A stretch of DNA of 11,462 nt from AP-16 sp036395835 (GCA_036395835.1 DASWCW010000094.1:1-11462); one strand, 5' to 3'. Shown: positions 1 to 7,528, counted from the first letter of the stretch. Program-made: numbers and translations. The notes: generated by a model not told the origin, from the letters alone.

Positions 1-148
1 ACGCCGTTTCCGAACTCGAGCAAATGTAGGGGCGCCGGCGACGACGAATCGGCACACCGAGTTGGCATTTTCCCTGTGATACAGAATTGAACCATCGGAA
101 CAGGATCACTATTCCGCCGCTTGCTTTGGGAGTGGTGCCGAGAACTCC

Positions 149-943
149 CTAGCGCCCACGGAACGCCGGCTTGCGCTTCTCCATGAAGGCAGTGCGGCCC
201 TCGACGTAGTCTTCGGACGCAAAGCAGGCGTCGACGGCGGCCTGGCAGGCGGCGAGATCGCGCGCCTCCGGATCCTTGGAATATTCGCCCGCGCACAGCT
301 TGACGGCCGCAACGGTGAGCGGTGCGTTGGCTGCGATCATCGCCGCATATTCCCTGACGTAGGATTCGAGCTCGGCCGCCGGCCGCACCCGGTTGACGAG
401 CCCCATCTGCAGCGCCTCCACGGTGTCGAACTGGCGCGCGGTGAAGAAGATCTCCTTGGCGAAGGAGGGGCCCACCACGTCGGCGAGCCGCTTGATGCCG
501 GGAAATCCGTAGCCGAGCCCCAGCTTGGCGGCCGGCACGCCGAAGCGGGAACCCTCCGACGCGATGCGCAAGTCGCAGCACAGCGCGACCGCGAGCCCGC
601 CGCCGATGCAATAGCCCTGGATCATGGCGATGGTCGGCTTCCTGCATTCGACGATCGCACGATGGGCGCGGTCCGCGATCTCGTTATATTCGATCGTGGC
701 CTCGCGCGACGCGCGCCGCTCGCCGAATTCCGAGATGTCGGCACCGGAGACGAACGCCTTGCCGCCGGCACCGCAAAGCACCACCACGCGGATCGCCTCG
801 TCGCGCGCGAACGCATCGAGGATGTTCGGCACCGCCTGCCACATGTCGAGCGAGACCGCGTTGTGCCGCGCCGGATTGTTGAACACCATCCAGCCGACCG
901 CGCCGTCCTTGCGGGCGATCATCCGTTGGGTGCCGGTCTCCAT
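149..943 (-). CDS. Crotonase-fold (enoyl-CoA hydratase/isomerase family) protein lacking both hydratase glutamates
   Basis: 264 aa, the usual length for the family. It should act on an acyl-CoA in the cytoplasm, but the reaction is unclear. The crotonase signatures are clear: GKAFVSGADISEF at residues 61-73 (CoA binding and first oxyanion-hole strand), GYCIGGG at 110-116 (second oxyanion-hole turn) and FGVPAAKLG at 134-142. Aligned by eye to rat mitochondrial enoyl-CoA hydratase, catalytic Glu144 corresponds to Ala118 and Glu164 to Ala138, so both hydration residues are absent. Some other crotonase chemistry (isomerase, thioesterase, decarboxylase or C-C hydrolase) or loss of activity is possible. 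The start at 943 is preferred because GGAG lies 6 bases upstream. An ATG at 955 and a GTG at 994 are in-frame alternatives, the latter starting 2 bases after the CoA-transferase stop. It is the last gene of the operon-like run. Family certain, activity unknown. Confidence 0.9.
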   Translation of the reverse strand: METGTQRMIARKDGAVGWMVFNNPARHNAVSLDMWQAVPNILDAFARDEAIRVVVLCGAGGKAFVSGADISEFGERRASREATIEYNEIADRAHRAIVECRKPTIAMIQGYCIGGGLAVALCCDLRIASEGSRFGVPAAKLGLGYGFPGIKRLADVVGPSFAKEIFFTARQFDTVEALQMGLVNRVRPAAELESYVREYAAMIAANAPLTVAAVKLCAGEYSKDPEARDLAACQAAVDACFASEDYVEGRTAFMEKRKPAFRGR

Positions 944-949
944 CGTTTT

Positions 950-953
950 CTCC
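950..953 (-). promoter_or_regulatory. Ribosome binding site that decides the crotonase start
   Basis: GGAG on the minus strand, 6 bases before the ATG at 943. The upstream ATG at 955 and GTG at 994 have no comparable purine-rich site, which is why the shorter 264-residue protein is chosen. Confidence 0.5.
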
Positions 954-996
954 ATCGGTTTCCAGGCGTGCAGTTGCGGTCCGGCGGCGCACACGG

Positions 997-2187
997 TTAC
1001 ACGATCTTGCGCGCCCGCAATCCGGCAATCGCCTGATCATCGAAGTCGAGCGCGCGCAGCACCTCGTCGGTGTGCTCGCCCCGTTCCGGCGTCGCGTAGC
1101 GGATGTGGCTCGGCGTCCGGCTGAGCTCGACCGGTTGGTTGACCACCTGAATGTCGCCGAGCTTGGGATGGCGGACGTCGGCGGCCATGCCGAGATGGCG
1201 CACCTGCGGATCCTCGAACACCTCGTTCATCTTGTAGATCGGCCCGCACGGCACGCCGGCCACGTTGAGAATATCGATCCATTCGCGACTGGGTCGCGTG
1301 CGGGTCTTCTCGGCGATCGCGGCGTTGAGCGCGGCGCGGTTCTTGGATCGCAGCTGGTCGGTGGCGAACTGCGGATCGCCGGCGAGATGCTCGGCCCCGA
1401 TCGCGGCACAGAACCGCTTGAAGATGTGCTGGCCGGACGCGGCGATGTTGATGTGCCCGTCGCTCGTTTCGAACACGCCGGTCGGGATGCTGGTCGGATG
1501 ATCGTTGCCGGCCTGGCCGGGCACTTCCTTGGCGATGAGCCAGCGCGCCGACTGAAAATCCGTCAACGCGATCTGCGCCTGGAGCAGCGAGGAGCGCACC
1601 CATTGACCCTCGCCGGACACCTCGCGCTCGAGCAGCGCGACCAGGATGCCGAGCGCGCAATAAATTCCGGCGCCGAGATCGGCGATCGGCACGCCGGCGC
1701 GCACCGGTCCCTGGCCCGGAAGGCCGGTGATCCACATCAGCCCGCCCATGCCCTGCGCCACCTGGTCGAAGCCCGGCCGCTTCCGATACGGGCCATCCTG
1801 GCCGAATCCGGAGATGCTGGCATAGACCAGACGGCGGTTGAGCGATTTCAGGCTGTCGTAATCGATGCCGAGCCGGAATTTCACGTCGGGCCGATAGTTC
1901 TCGACGACGACGTCGGCGGTCCTGACCATCTTGCGAAAAATCTCGGCGCCTTCCGGCTGCTTGAGATCGAGCGTCATGCTGCGCTTGTTGCGGTGCAGAT
2001 TCTGAAAATCCGGTCCGTGGCGCGGCCCGCCCATGTCGCCGCCCTGGCTTCCCTCGGGCATTTCGATCTTGACGACGTCGGCACCCCAGTCGGCGAGCTG
2101 GCGCACGCAGGTCGGCCCGGCGCGGACCCGGGTCAGATCCAGCACCTTGAAGCGGGCGAGCGCTTCGCTCGCGGGAAGGCGGGACAT
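997..2187 (-). CDS. CaiB/BaiF family (class III) CoA-transferase
   Basis: 396 aa, typical for the family. Members move CoA from a donor such as succinyl-CoA or formyl-CoA to a carboxylic acid; some relatives are alpha-methylacyl-CoA racemases. Family features seen: an N-terminal VLDLTRVRAGP-type strand and helix (residues 15-25), LADWGADVVKIE at 31-42, VENYRP at 95-100, SGFGQDGPY at 126-134 and RPGFDQVAQG at 137-146. In PIADLGAG (167-174), Asp170 matches the catalytic aspartate of formyl-CoA transferase and CaiB (Asp169), which forms the acyl and CoA intermediates. The active site therefore looks intact. The start at 2187 is chosen for an AGGAG 6 bases upstream; an in-frame alternative exists at 2217. 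It begins 36 bases after the ATPase gene and ends just before the crotonase gene, so it probably activates the imported acid. Its substrate cannot be read from sequence. Confidence 0.95.
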   Translation of the reverse strand: MSRLPASEALARFKVLDLTRVRAGPTCVRQLADWGADVVKIEMPEGSQGGDMGGPRHGPDFQNLHRNKRSMTLDLKQPEGAEIFRKMVRTADVVVENYRPDVKFRLGIDYDSLKSLNRRLVYASISGFGQDGPYRKRPGFDQVAQGMGGLMWITGLPGQGPVRAGVPIADLGAGIYCALGILVALLEREVSGEGQWVRSSLLQAQIALTDFQSARWLIAKEVPGQAGNDHPTSIPTGVFETSDGHINIAASGQHIFKRFCAAIGAEHLAGDPQFATDQLRSKNRAALNAAIAEKTRTRPSREWIDILNVAGVPCGPIYKMNEVFEDPQVRHLGMAADVRHPKLGDIQVVNQPVELSRTPSHIRYATPERGEHTDEVLRALDFDDQAIAGLRARKIV

Positions 2188-2193
2188 CCTCTG

Positions 2194-2198
2194 CTCCT
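2194..2198 (-). promoter_or_regulatory. Shine-Dalgarno site of the CoA-transferase
   Basis: AGGAG on the minus strand, 6 bases before the ATG at 2187. It is one of the strongest such sites in the window and favours this start over the in-frame codon at 2217. Confidence 0.6.
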
Positions 2199-2223
2199 GG
2201 TCAGGTGCCGGGCGCACGGCGGT

Positions 2224-3294
2224 TCACACGATCGGCGCCATCTGGCTGGGGTCGAGCTCGAGCCAGGCGGATTCGCCGACCCCGTAGACCTCGAGCGGCG
2301 GGGCGGTGACTCGCAGCCTGGTCGAGCCGTGGGCCGGCATCACGACGTAGTCCCAATATTCGCCGAGATACGCGCGCTCGATCACCTTGACCTCGACCTG
2401 CGGCCCCTTGCCGGCGCGCTCGGAGGGTGCGCGCGACAGCCGCATGCTCTGCGGCCGGACCGAGAACGTGATTTTCCCGGTGAGCGCCGCGCCGTTCTCG
2501 AGTGCGCTCTTCGGCACGCTGAAGCGGTCGAACACGATCTCGGTGCCGTTGCTCGCGCCTTCGATGAAATTGGTGCGGCCGATGAAGCCGGCGACGAACC
2601 GCGTCCTCGGCTTGGTGTAGAGCGTGTGCGGATCGTCGACCTGCTCGATGCGGCCCTGGTTCATCACCGCGATCCGGTCCGACGTCACCATCGCTTCCGA
2701 CTGGTCGTGGGTGACATAGACCGTGGTGATGCGGAATTCCTCGTGCAGCCGCCGGATTTCGAAGCGCATTTCCTCGCGCAGATTGGCGTCGAGATTGGAA
2801 AGCGGCTCGTCGAGCAGTAGCACCGCCGGCTTGATGACGATGGCGCGCGCCAGCGCCACCCGCTGCTGCTGTCCCCCGCTCAATTCCGCCGGATAGCGCT
2901 CCGCCAAATGCCGCATCTGCACCACGTCGAGCATCTCGCCGACGCGCCGGCGCACCTCCTCGCCCGCAAGCCGGCGCAGCTTCAGCCCGAACGCGACGTT
3001 CTGCTCGACCGTCATGTTCGGCCACACCGCGTAGCTCTGGAAGATCATCGACATCTGCCGGCGCTCCGGCGGCACCGAGCCCGCGGGCGAGGACAGCACC
3101 TTGCCGTCCATCTCGATCGTCCCGGCGGTCGGATCGATGAAGCCGGCGATCATGCGCAGCGTCGTCGTCTTGCCGCAGCCCGAGGGGCCCAGCAACGAGA
3201 CGAACTCCCCTTCCTCGAGCGCCAGATCCACGCCGCCGACGGCGACGGTGTCGCCGAAGCGCTTCTCGACGCCGCGCAGCACGAGCTTGCTCAC
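2224..3294 (-). CDS. ABC importer ATP-binding subunit (FbpC/PotA type)
   Basis: 356 aa ATPase that powers the neighbouring permease at the inner membrane. All nucleotide-binding motifs are intact: Walker A GPSGCGKTT at 36-44, Q-loop Gln86 in FQSYAVWP, signature LSGGQQQR at 138-145, Walker B AVLLLDEP at 157-164 with catalytic Glu163, D-loop SNLDA at 166-170 and switch His196 in VTHDQSEA. A C-terminal TOBE-like region follows, from about 235 to 350 (NFIEG near 242, SVRPQ near 278), as in the ferric-iron, polyamine and sugar importer ATPases. The start is GTG at 3294, with GGAG 6 bases upstream. Its first bases overlap the permease stop as GTGA, so translation of the two is probably coupled. Subfamily members are often annotated as iron or polyamine transporters by similarity alone, and the ATPase does not define the substrate. 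Confidence 0.97.
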   Translation of the reverse strand: MSKLVLRGVEKRFGDTVAVGGVDLALEEGEFVSLLGPSGCGKTTTLRMIAGFIDPTAGTIEMDGKVLSSPAGSVPPERRQMSMIFQSYAVWPNMTVEQNVAFGLKLRRLAGEEVRRRVGEMLDVVQMRHLAERYPAELSGGQQQRVALARAIVIKPAVLLLDEPLSNLDANLREEMRFEIRRLHEEFRITTVYVTHDQSEAMVTSDRIAVMNQGRIEQVDDPHTLYTKPRTRFVAGFIGRTNFIEGASNGTEIVFDRFSVPKSALENGAALTGKITFSVRPQSMRLSRAPSERAGKGPQVEVKVIERAYLGEYWDYVVMPAHGSTRLRVTAPPLEVYGVGESAWLELDPSQMAPIV

Positions 3295-5036
3295 TGGCTT
3301 CTCCGCAGCATGAAATCGCGGCCGATGACGCGGAAGCCGAGCCCGGCGATGACCACGCTCGTCACCAGCAGGATCGCGCCCAGCGCCGCCAGCACCTCGA
3401 AATTCCCCTCTTCGGAGAGATCGAACAACATCACCGAGATCACCCGGGTATTGGGCCCGACCAGGAAGATCGCCGAGGAGAGCTCCCGCGCCGCCGGAAT
3501 GAACACCAGGATCCAGGCGCCGGCGAGACTCTTCTTGAGCAGCGGGGCCAGCACCTTGCGGATCGCCAGCAGCCGCCCGCCGCCGAGGATCCGCACCGCC
3601 TCCTCCATCTCCGGATTGATGCTCCGCATTCCGGCGACGTTCGACGTATAGGCGATCGGCAAAAAGCGCGTGGTGAAGGCAAGGATCATCATCAGCGCCG
3701 TGCCGTAGAGCGCCAGCGGCGGCGGCGCGTAGGCGGCGTAGAATCCGATCGCCAGCACGATGCCGGGAATGACGAATGGCGCCATGCACAGGAAGGCGAG
3801 CACGTTGGTCCACGGCACCACCCTGCGGCTCACCACATAGGCGATGGCGAGCGAAAGTCCGATTGCCGCAAATGCGGTGGCACCGGCGTACATGAAGGTG
3901 TTGAGGATCGCCTGCTGCGCCTGGGTCTGCTCGAACAGCACGTACTCGAAATTATGCAGCGTGAGATTGTCGAGCGAGAAGCCTCGGCCCCAGGCCTTGG
4001 CGAACGCCGCCTGCAGCAGCACCAGCATCGGCAGCAGCACCGACATGGCACAGACGAACAGCGCATAGCCGAACATCGGCCAGCGCCAGGCGCCCAGCCG
4101 GATGGCGCGGCGCTCGCCGCCCTTGCCGGTGACGGCAGTATACCCCCTGCGACCCATCAGCGAGCGCTGCAGCCAGAACATCACGACGGTGATCAGCAGC
4201 AGCGGGATCGAGTAGGCGGCCGCCTCCTCGACCCGCACCGGATATTCGAAGAACTGCCAGAGCTGGGTCGAAACGACGTGGAAGCGGGCCGGCAGCGCGA
4301 TCAAAGCCGGAGCGCCGAACAGCGCGATGGCTTCCAGAAAGCTGATGATGAGACCGCCGAGAATCGCCGGCAGCACCAGCGGCAGCGTCACCCGAAAGGT
4401 CGTTCGCAGGATCCCGGCGCCGAGAATGTTGGCCGCGTCCTCCATCTCGGAAGACACCAGATCGAGCGCCGAGCTGGTAAACACGAAGACGTAGGGAAAC
4501 GAGGCGACGGCGACCACGACGATCAGGCCTGTCATCGAATAGATGTTGAAGATCCCGTGGTCGGCACCCGAGAGCGCCATCCACACCTTGTTGAGCCAGC
4601 CGGAATTCGGCCCCGCCAGCAGGATCCAGCCGATCGCGCCGAGATAGGGCGGCGTGATGAAGGCGCCGAATACCATCAGACGCACGAAGCCCTTCGCCGG
4701 CATGTCGGTGCGCGAGATCGCCCAGGCGATCGGCACGCCGAAGATCCCGGCGAGCAGCGCGACGCCGAGGCCGAGCTCCAGCGAATTCAACAGCGCCTGC
4801 AGCTGCCGCAGGCTGCCATAGGCTTCGAAGTAATTGGCGAGCGTGAGCGCGCCGGTCTCCGCCTCCTGGAAGCTCGAGACCACCAGCCGGACCATCGGGC
4901 TCGCCACCAGGAACACCAGCACGGCGATCATGGCGAGCCACAGCAACATGCTCGGCTCGAACCGGCTGAGCCACCGCGTCAGCACGGCGGCCGGCTCGGG
5001 ATGCGCCAGCGCCTCGGCCCGGCTCATGCTCGCCAT
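3291..5036 (-). CDS. Fused two-domain ABC importer permease (FbpB/ThiP-like)
   Basis: 581 aa inner-membrane protein with two tandem binding-protein-dependent permease domains in one chain, so one copy can form the whole channel. About twelve hydrophobic segments are visible, near residues 29-54, 82-108, 117-142, 167-190, 222-247, 273-291, 319-345, 377-402, 409-435, 443-465, 502-525 and 546-568. Each half carries an EAA coupling loop that docks on the ATPase: EMEDAANILGAG at 197-208 and EMEEAVRILGGG at 476-487. This fused arrangement is characteristic of FbpB, ThiP and related importers. The start at 5036 is the first ATG; a second ATG at 5027 is possible, and neither has a strong ribosome binding site. 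The preceding 214 bases contain a palindromic repeat cluster that separates this gene from the binding-protein gene. The stop overlaps the ATPase start. Confidence 0.96.
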   Translation of the reverse strand: MASMSRAEALAHPEPAAVLTRWLSRFEPSMLLWLAMIAVLVFLVASPMVRLVVSSFQEAETGALTLANYFEAYGSLRQLQALLNSLELGLGVALLAGIFGVPIAWAISRTDMPAKGFVRLMVFGAFITPPYLGAIGWILLAGPNSGWLNKVWMALSGADHGIFNIYSMTGLIVVVAVASFPYVFVFTSSALDLVSSEMEDAANILGAGILRTTFRVTLPLVLPAILGGLIISFLEAIALFGAPALIALPARFHVVSTQLWQFFEYPVRVEEAAAYSIPLLLITVVMFWLQRSLMGRRGYTAVTGKGGERRAIRLGAWRWPMFGYALFVCAMSVLLPMLVLLQAAFAKAWGRGFSLDNLTLHNFEYVLFEQTQAQQAILNTFMYAGATAFAAIGLSLAIAYVVSRRVVPWTNVLAFLCMAPFVIPGIVLAIGFYAAYAPPPLALYGTALMMILAFTTRFLPIAYTSNVAGMRSINPEMEEAVRILGGGRLLAIRKVLAPLLKKSLAGAWILVFIPAARELSSAIFLVGPNTRVISVMLFDLSEEGNFEVLAALGAILLVTSVVIAGLGFRVIGRDFMLRRSQ

Positions 5037-5072
5037 CGAGAGCTGGCGTGTGTTGCGCTGCTCGCTCCGGTT

Positions 5073-5194
5073 ACCTCCCCCCTTGTGGGGGAGGTCGGCT
5101 CGCGCGCGGAGCGCGCGAGCCGGGAGGGGGGTACAAGACCCGCGGAGTCAACCAAACGCCCCCCTCCCCATCCCTCCCCCACAAGGGGGGAGGG
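5073..5194. repeat. GC-rich palindromic repeat cluster between binding-protein and permease genes
   Basis: Three hairpins lie in the 214-bp gap. Hairpin 1 (5073-5095) has arms of 9 bases, acctccccc and gggggaggt, around cttgt. Hairpin 2 (5096-5122) has perfect 12-base arms, beginning cggctcgcgcgc, around a 3-base loop. Hairpin 3 (5172-5194) has arms ccctccccc and gggggaggg around acaag; its loop is the reverse complement of the loop of hairpin 1, so it is an inverted copy of the same unit. In addition, 5122-5131 (gggagggggg) is complementary to 5159-5168. The pattern resembles the REP/BIME-like palindromic elements scattered between genes in Hyphomicrobiales; membership of a known family is inferred from memory. 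Sitting inside the transcript, it could stabilise the upstream binding-protein mRNA or reduce read-through to the permease, as REP elements do between malE and malF in E. coli. Confidence 0.85.
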
Positions 5195-5250
5195 AGCAGA
5201 ACGTGGCTCATGCGGACGGAAGCGGCTGGCACCCAAGTAAAAGGCCCCGC

Positions 5251-6336
5251 TCATACTCCGAAGGTCTCGCGCCATTGTTTGATGACCTCGGGAATGCCTT
5301 TGAAGATCTCCTCGACGCTCGGCCGGATCGTCTTGAGCTCCTTGGCGGACTTCAGGCCGGTCGAGGGTGGCACTTCGGGCCGGACCGGCTCGCCGAAATG
5401 ATCGACCCAGACCTTCGAGGCGTCGACGCTCATCAGATAATCCATGAACAGCCGCGCCGCGTTGGGGTGCCTCACTCCTTTCATGATGCCCGAGGGCGCG
5501 AGCATCAGCAGGGTGCCGTCGGTCGGGTAGATCATGGCCAGGGGATTGCCTTTCTGCGCGCTCTCTCCGGCGGTTGCGAGCGGACCGGTGCCGGCGACCA
5601 TGCGCTCGCCGGCATTGAGCATGGTGACGGTATCGTTGATCGAGCGGCCGATCTGCGGGTTGTTCTTCGCCAGATCTTCGAAGAACTTCCAGCCGTAGAG
5701 CTTGCGCATCATCACGGTCCAGGTGCCGACGTAGCCGCTGAACCCGGGATGACCGAGCGCGATCTTGTCCCTCCATTTCGGGTCGGTGAGGTCGGTCCAG
5801 TTCTTCGGCGCGTCCGCCTCCTTGAGCTTGGCCGTGTTGTAGACCATCCCGATCAGGCCGGCCGAGGTCACGAAATAATATCCGTCCGGATCGTAGTTCT
5901 GATAGACCTCGAGCACCCTGCTGGCGTTCTCCGGCACGAACTGCTCCAGCAGCTTCTTCTCCTTCAAATAGACGTAATGCCCGATATCGGTCGAGCTGAG
6001 CACGTCGACCTGCATGGCGCCGGCCTTGATCTCCTGGGAGACGCGCTGGAACGCCACTTGCGCGGTGGTGCGCACCACGCTGACCTTGATGCCGGGATAA
6101 TTCGCTTCGAAGCCGCGGCCGAGCGCTTGCGCGGTCACGTCGTCGGAATGCGCCGAGTACCAGGTGAGCTCGCCTTCCTTCTTCGCCGCCTCGTAGAGTT
6201 CCTGCTGGCGCGCGCTCATGGTGGCGGCCGCCCCCGCGTTGCGCGGCGATAGCGCGCCGCCGGTCGCCGCGGCCACCAAAGCCGCGGATCCGCCCTTGAG
6301 TACGTCGCGACGGGATCGCGTAGGTCCTGCGGGCAT
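5251..6336 (-). CDS. Tat-exported ABC importer solute-binding protein (FbpA-like fold)
   Basis: 361 aa periplasmic binding protein that delivers substrate to the downstream permease. The N-terminus is a twin-arginine signal: SRRDVLKG at residues 8-15, then an Ala/Gly-rich hydrophobic stretch to about 38, with likely cleavage near NAGAAA (33-38). The mature part has the class seen in FbpA/AfuA-like proteins: GELTWYSAHSDD at 55-66, FEANYPGIKV at 76-85, DVLSSTD at 111-117, GLIGMVYNT at 160-168 and HPNAARLFMDYL at 290-301. FbpA binds iron through an adjacent tyrosine pair; the corresponding region here (about 248-258, AGTGPLATAGE) has none, so a different ligand, perhaps an organic anion, is likely. 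The start at 6336 is chosen because it begins the Tat signal and has GAGGGA 6 bases upstream; longer in-frame starts would bury the signal. First gene of the importer operon. Confidence 0.95.
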   Translation of the reverse strand: MPAGPTRSRRDVLKGGSAALVAAATGGALSPRNAGAAATMSARQQELYEAAKKEGELTWYSAHSDDVTAQALGRGFEANYPGIKVSVVRTTAQVAFQRVSQEIKAGAMQVDVLSSTDIGHYVYLKEKKLLEQFVPENASRVLEVYQNYDPDGYYFVTSAGLIGMVYNTAKLKEADAPKNWTDLTDPKWRDKIALGHPGFSGYVGTWTVMMRKLYGWKFFEDLAKNNPQIGRSINDTVTMLNAGERMVAGTGPLATAGESAQKGNPLAMIYPTDGTLLMLAPSGIMKGVRHPNAARLFMDYLMSVDASKVWVDHFGEPVRPEVPPSTGLKSAKELKTIRPSVEEIFKGIPEVIKQWRETFGV

Positions 6337-6342
6337 GGTCGT

Positions 6343-6348
6343 TCCCTC
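6343..6348 (-). promoter_or_regulatory. Shine-Dalgarno site of the solute-binding protein
   Basis: GAGGGA on the minus strand, 6 bases before the ATG at 6336. It fixes the start directly upstream of the Tat signal. The operon promoter is probably in or beyond 6337-6430, but I could not assign -35/-10 boxes there. Confidence 0.5.
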
Positions 6349-6430
6349 TCTGCCGACGGTGCTTCGCCCGCGGCTTTTTCTTGATTGCATTCGAACCGGC
6401 TTTCGACGCGCCGGGGCGGAACGTGCCGGT

Positions 6431-7528
6431 TCAGCAGTCCGCAGCGGCCGTCGCCGCGCTCCGGCGGGCGGTGGTGATCCTCCGACCCCACAGCCCGCTC
6501 CAAGCGACCAGCCGGGCCTGCGGCCGACCATAGCTGCCTGCCCGCGCTCTCGCCAAGAGCCGCTCCCGCCGGCGCTTGCGCCGCCGGATCGCCCAAAGCG
6601 TGATCCGCTCCGCGGCGCGCTTGAGCGTGACGCAAAGCCCGAGCAGATGCGCGATTGCCCAGAACACCCACAGCGCGAGATCGAACAAGCCGGTGGTCAG
6701 CGCGATGGCACCCCGGCCCAGCAATTTGAGAACGGCGCGGGTCTTGCCGCCCTTGACGGCGGCAAGCTGCGCGAGACGCGCCAAGTCCTTCGGCTGCTCC
6801 GCGAGCTTCAATCCCTCGATCGCCGCGCGGCTGCCGGCCTTGCTCTGCACCCGGCCGACGTCGCCGGCCGCACGGACCAGATTTTCCACGCGCTCGAGCC
6901 GCGCGGCGCGCAGGAAGCGCGCTCCGATCCGGCCGGTTTTCGCGCCCGCCTTGATGACGGACAGGCCCAGGCGCGCCGGCGCCATGGCTCCGAGACTCGC
7001 ATAAGTGCCGGCCGTGATCGCAATTCCGGCAAGCGACAGCGCCACGACCGGCTTGTCCACGGTCTCGCCGCGAGCGAACCGAACGCCTTGCCGCGTCACA
7101 TCGCGCACATCGCCGAACACGAACAGGTCGCCCAACGCGGTACCGCCGAACGCGGCGATGCTGTCGGTTTCGCCCAATACCAGTCCCCGAGCAAAGCTCC
7201 TTGCGGTGCTCGCGGCGGAGGCCGCGGCCTGCTCGGCGGCTTCCACCTTGGCGATGAGGTCCGGATCGACCGGAATTGCGCGTTCGCGGGCGAGCTCGAC
7301 GAAGCTCTCCGCGAGCTCCGGATCGTTCGCCGCCAGCGCCGCATCGATCTCGCGCGCGGCGCACGCCGCATCGTAATGATCATCGAGCCCGAGCTCGGTC
7401 AGCTGCGCCGGGTCGTCCTCGGCCGCGAGCATACGGCCGGCATTCACGCCACGAGAAAGCACCGGGTAGGCTGCCGACGCCAGCACGACGAGCGCAAGGG
7501 CGGAAAAGGCCAAGCCGAATCGGATCAT
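6431..7528 (-). CDS. Hypothetical membrane-associated protein, family not recognised
   Basis: 365 aa; I do not recognise the family. An uncleaved or cleavable N-terminal hydrophobic segment (about residues 4-20) is followed by an Ala/Glu-rich, probably helical region (36-112). Next come a Gly/Phe-rich patch with LGDLFVFGDVRD at 132-143, a hydrophobic segment at about 160-181, a basic and amphipathic stretch (185-265) and a strongly hydrophobic segment at about 272-302. The end is very basic: RRRKRRRERLLARARA at 315-330, then a low-complexity tail. This suggests an inner-membrane protein with two or three membrane spans and a positively charged cytoplasmic end. The start at 7528 is chosen because the signal-like segment begins there and GGCGG lies 4 bases upstream. 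The stop is 94 bases before the binding-protein start on the same strand, so transcription into the importer operon cannot be excluded. Coding strand is supported by its coherent hydrophobic pattern. Confidence 0.75.
   Translation of the reverse strand: MIRFGLAFSALALVVLASAAYPVLSRGVNAGRMLAAEDDPAQLTELGLDDHYDAACAAREIDAALAANDPELAESFVELARERAIPVDPDLIAKVEAAEQAAASAASTARSFARGLVLGETDSIAAFGGTALGDLFVFGDVRDVTRQGVRFARGETVDKPVVALSLAGIAITAGTYASLGAMAPARLGLSVIKAGAKTGRIGARFLRAARLERVENLVRAAGDVGRVQSKAGSRAAIEGLKLAEQPKDLARLAQLAAVKGGKTRAVLKLLGRGAIALTTGLFDLALWVFWAIAHLLGLCVTLKRAAERITLWAIRRRKRRRERLLARARAGSYGRPQARLVAWSGLWGRRITTARRSAATAAADC

Noticed and set aside
1..148. Gene end or terminator at the left edge
   Set aside because: A short plus-strand frame ends at base 27 but is too short to judge. 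The inverted repeats here (such as tcgg-caca-ccga) are too small, with no T tract.
1072..2820. Long plus-strand open frame of 582 codons opposite the CoA-transferase and ATPase genes
   Set aside because: It lies antisense to two genes with intact catalytic motifs. Its translation has no recognisable domain and has the His/Asp/Arg-rich composition typical of an antisense frame in GC-rich DNA.
5172..5194. Rho-independent terminator after the binding-protein gene
   Set aside because: The hairpin is strong, but on the minus-strand transcript it is followed by a G-rich run, not a T tract, and the next genes clearly belong to the same importer.
3954..5240. Plus-strand open frame of 428 codons opposite the permease
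   Set aside because: Very rich in Gln, Arg, His and Asp, the mirror of a hydrophobic coding strand; the permease with two EAA loops is the real gene.
5251..6531. Longer start for the binding protein at 6531
   Set aside because: It would add 65 Arg/Pro-rich residues before the twin-arginine signal and block export; a good ribosome binding site marks the ATG at 6336.
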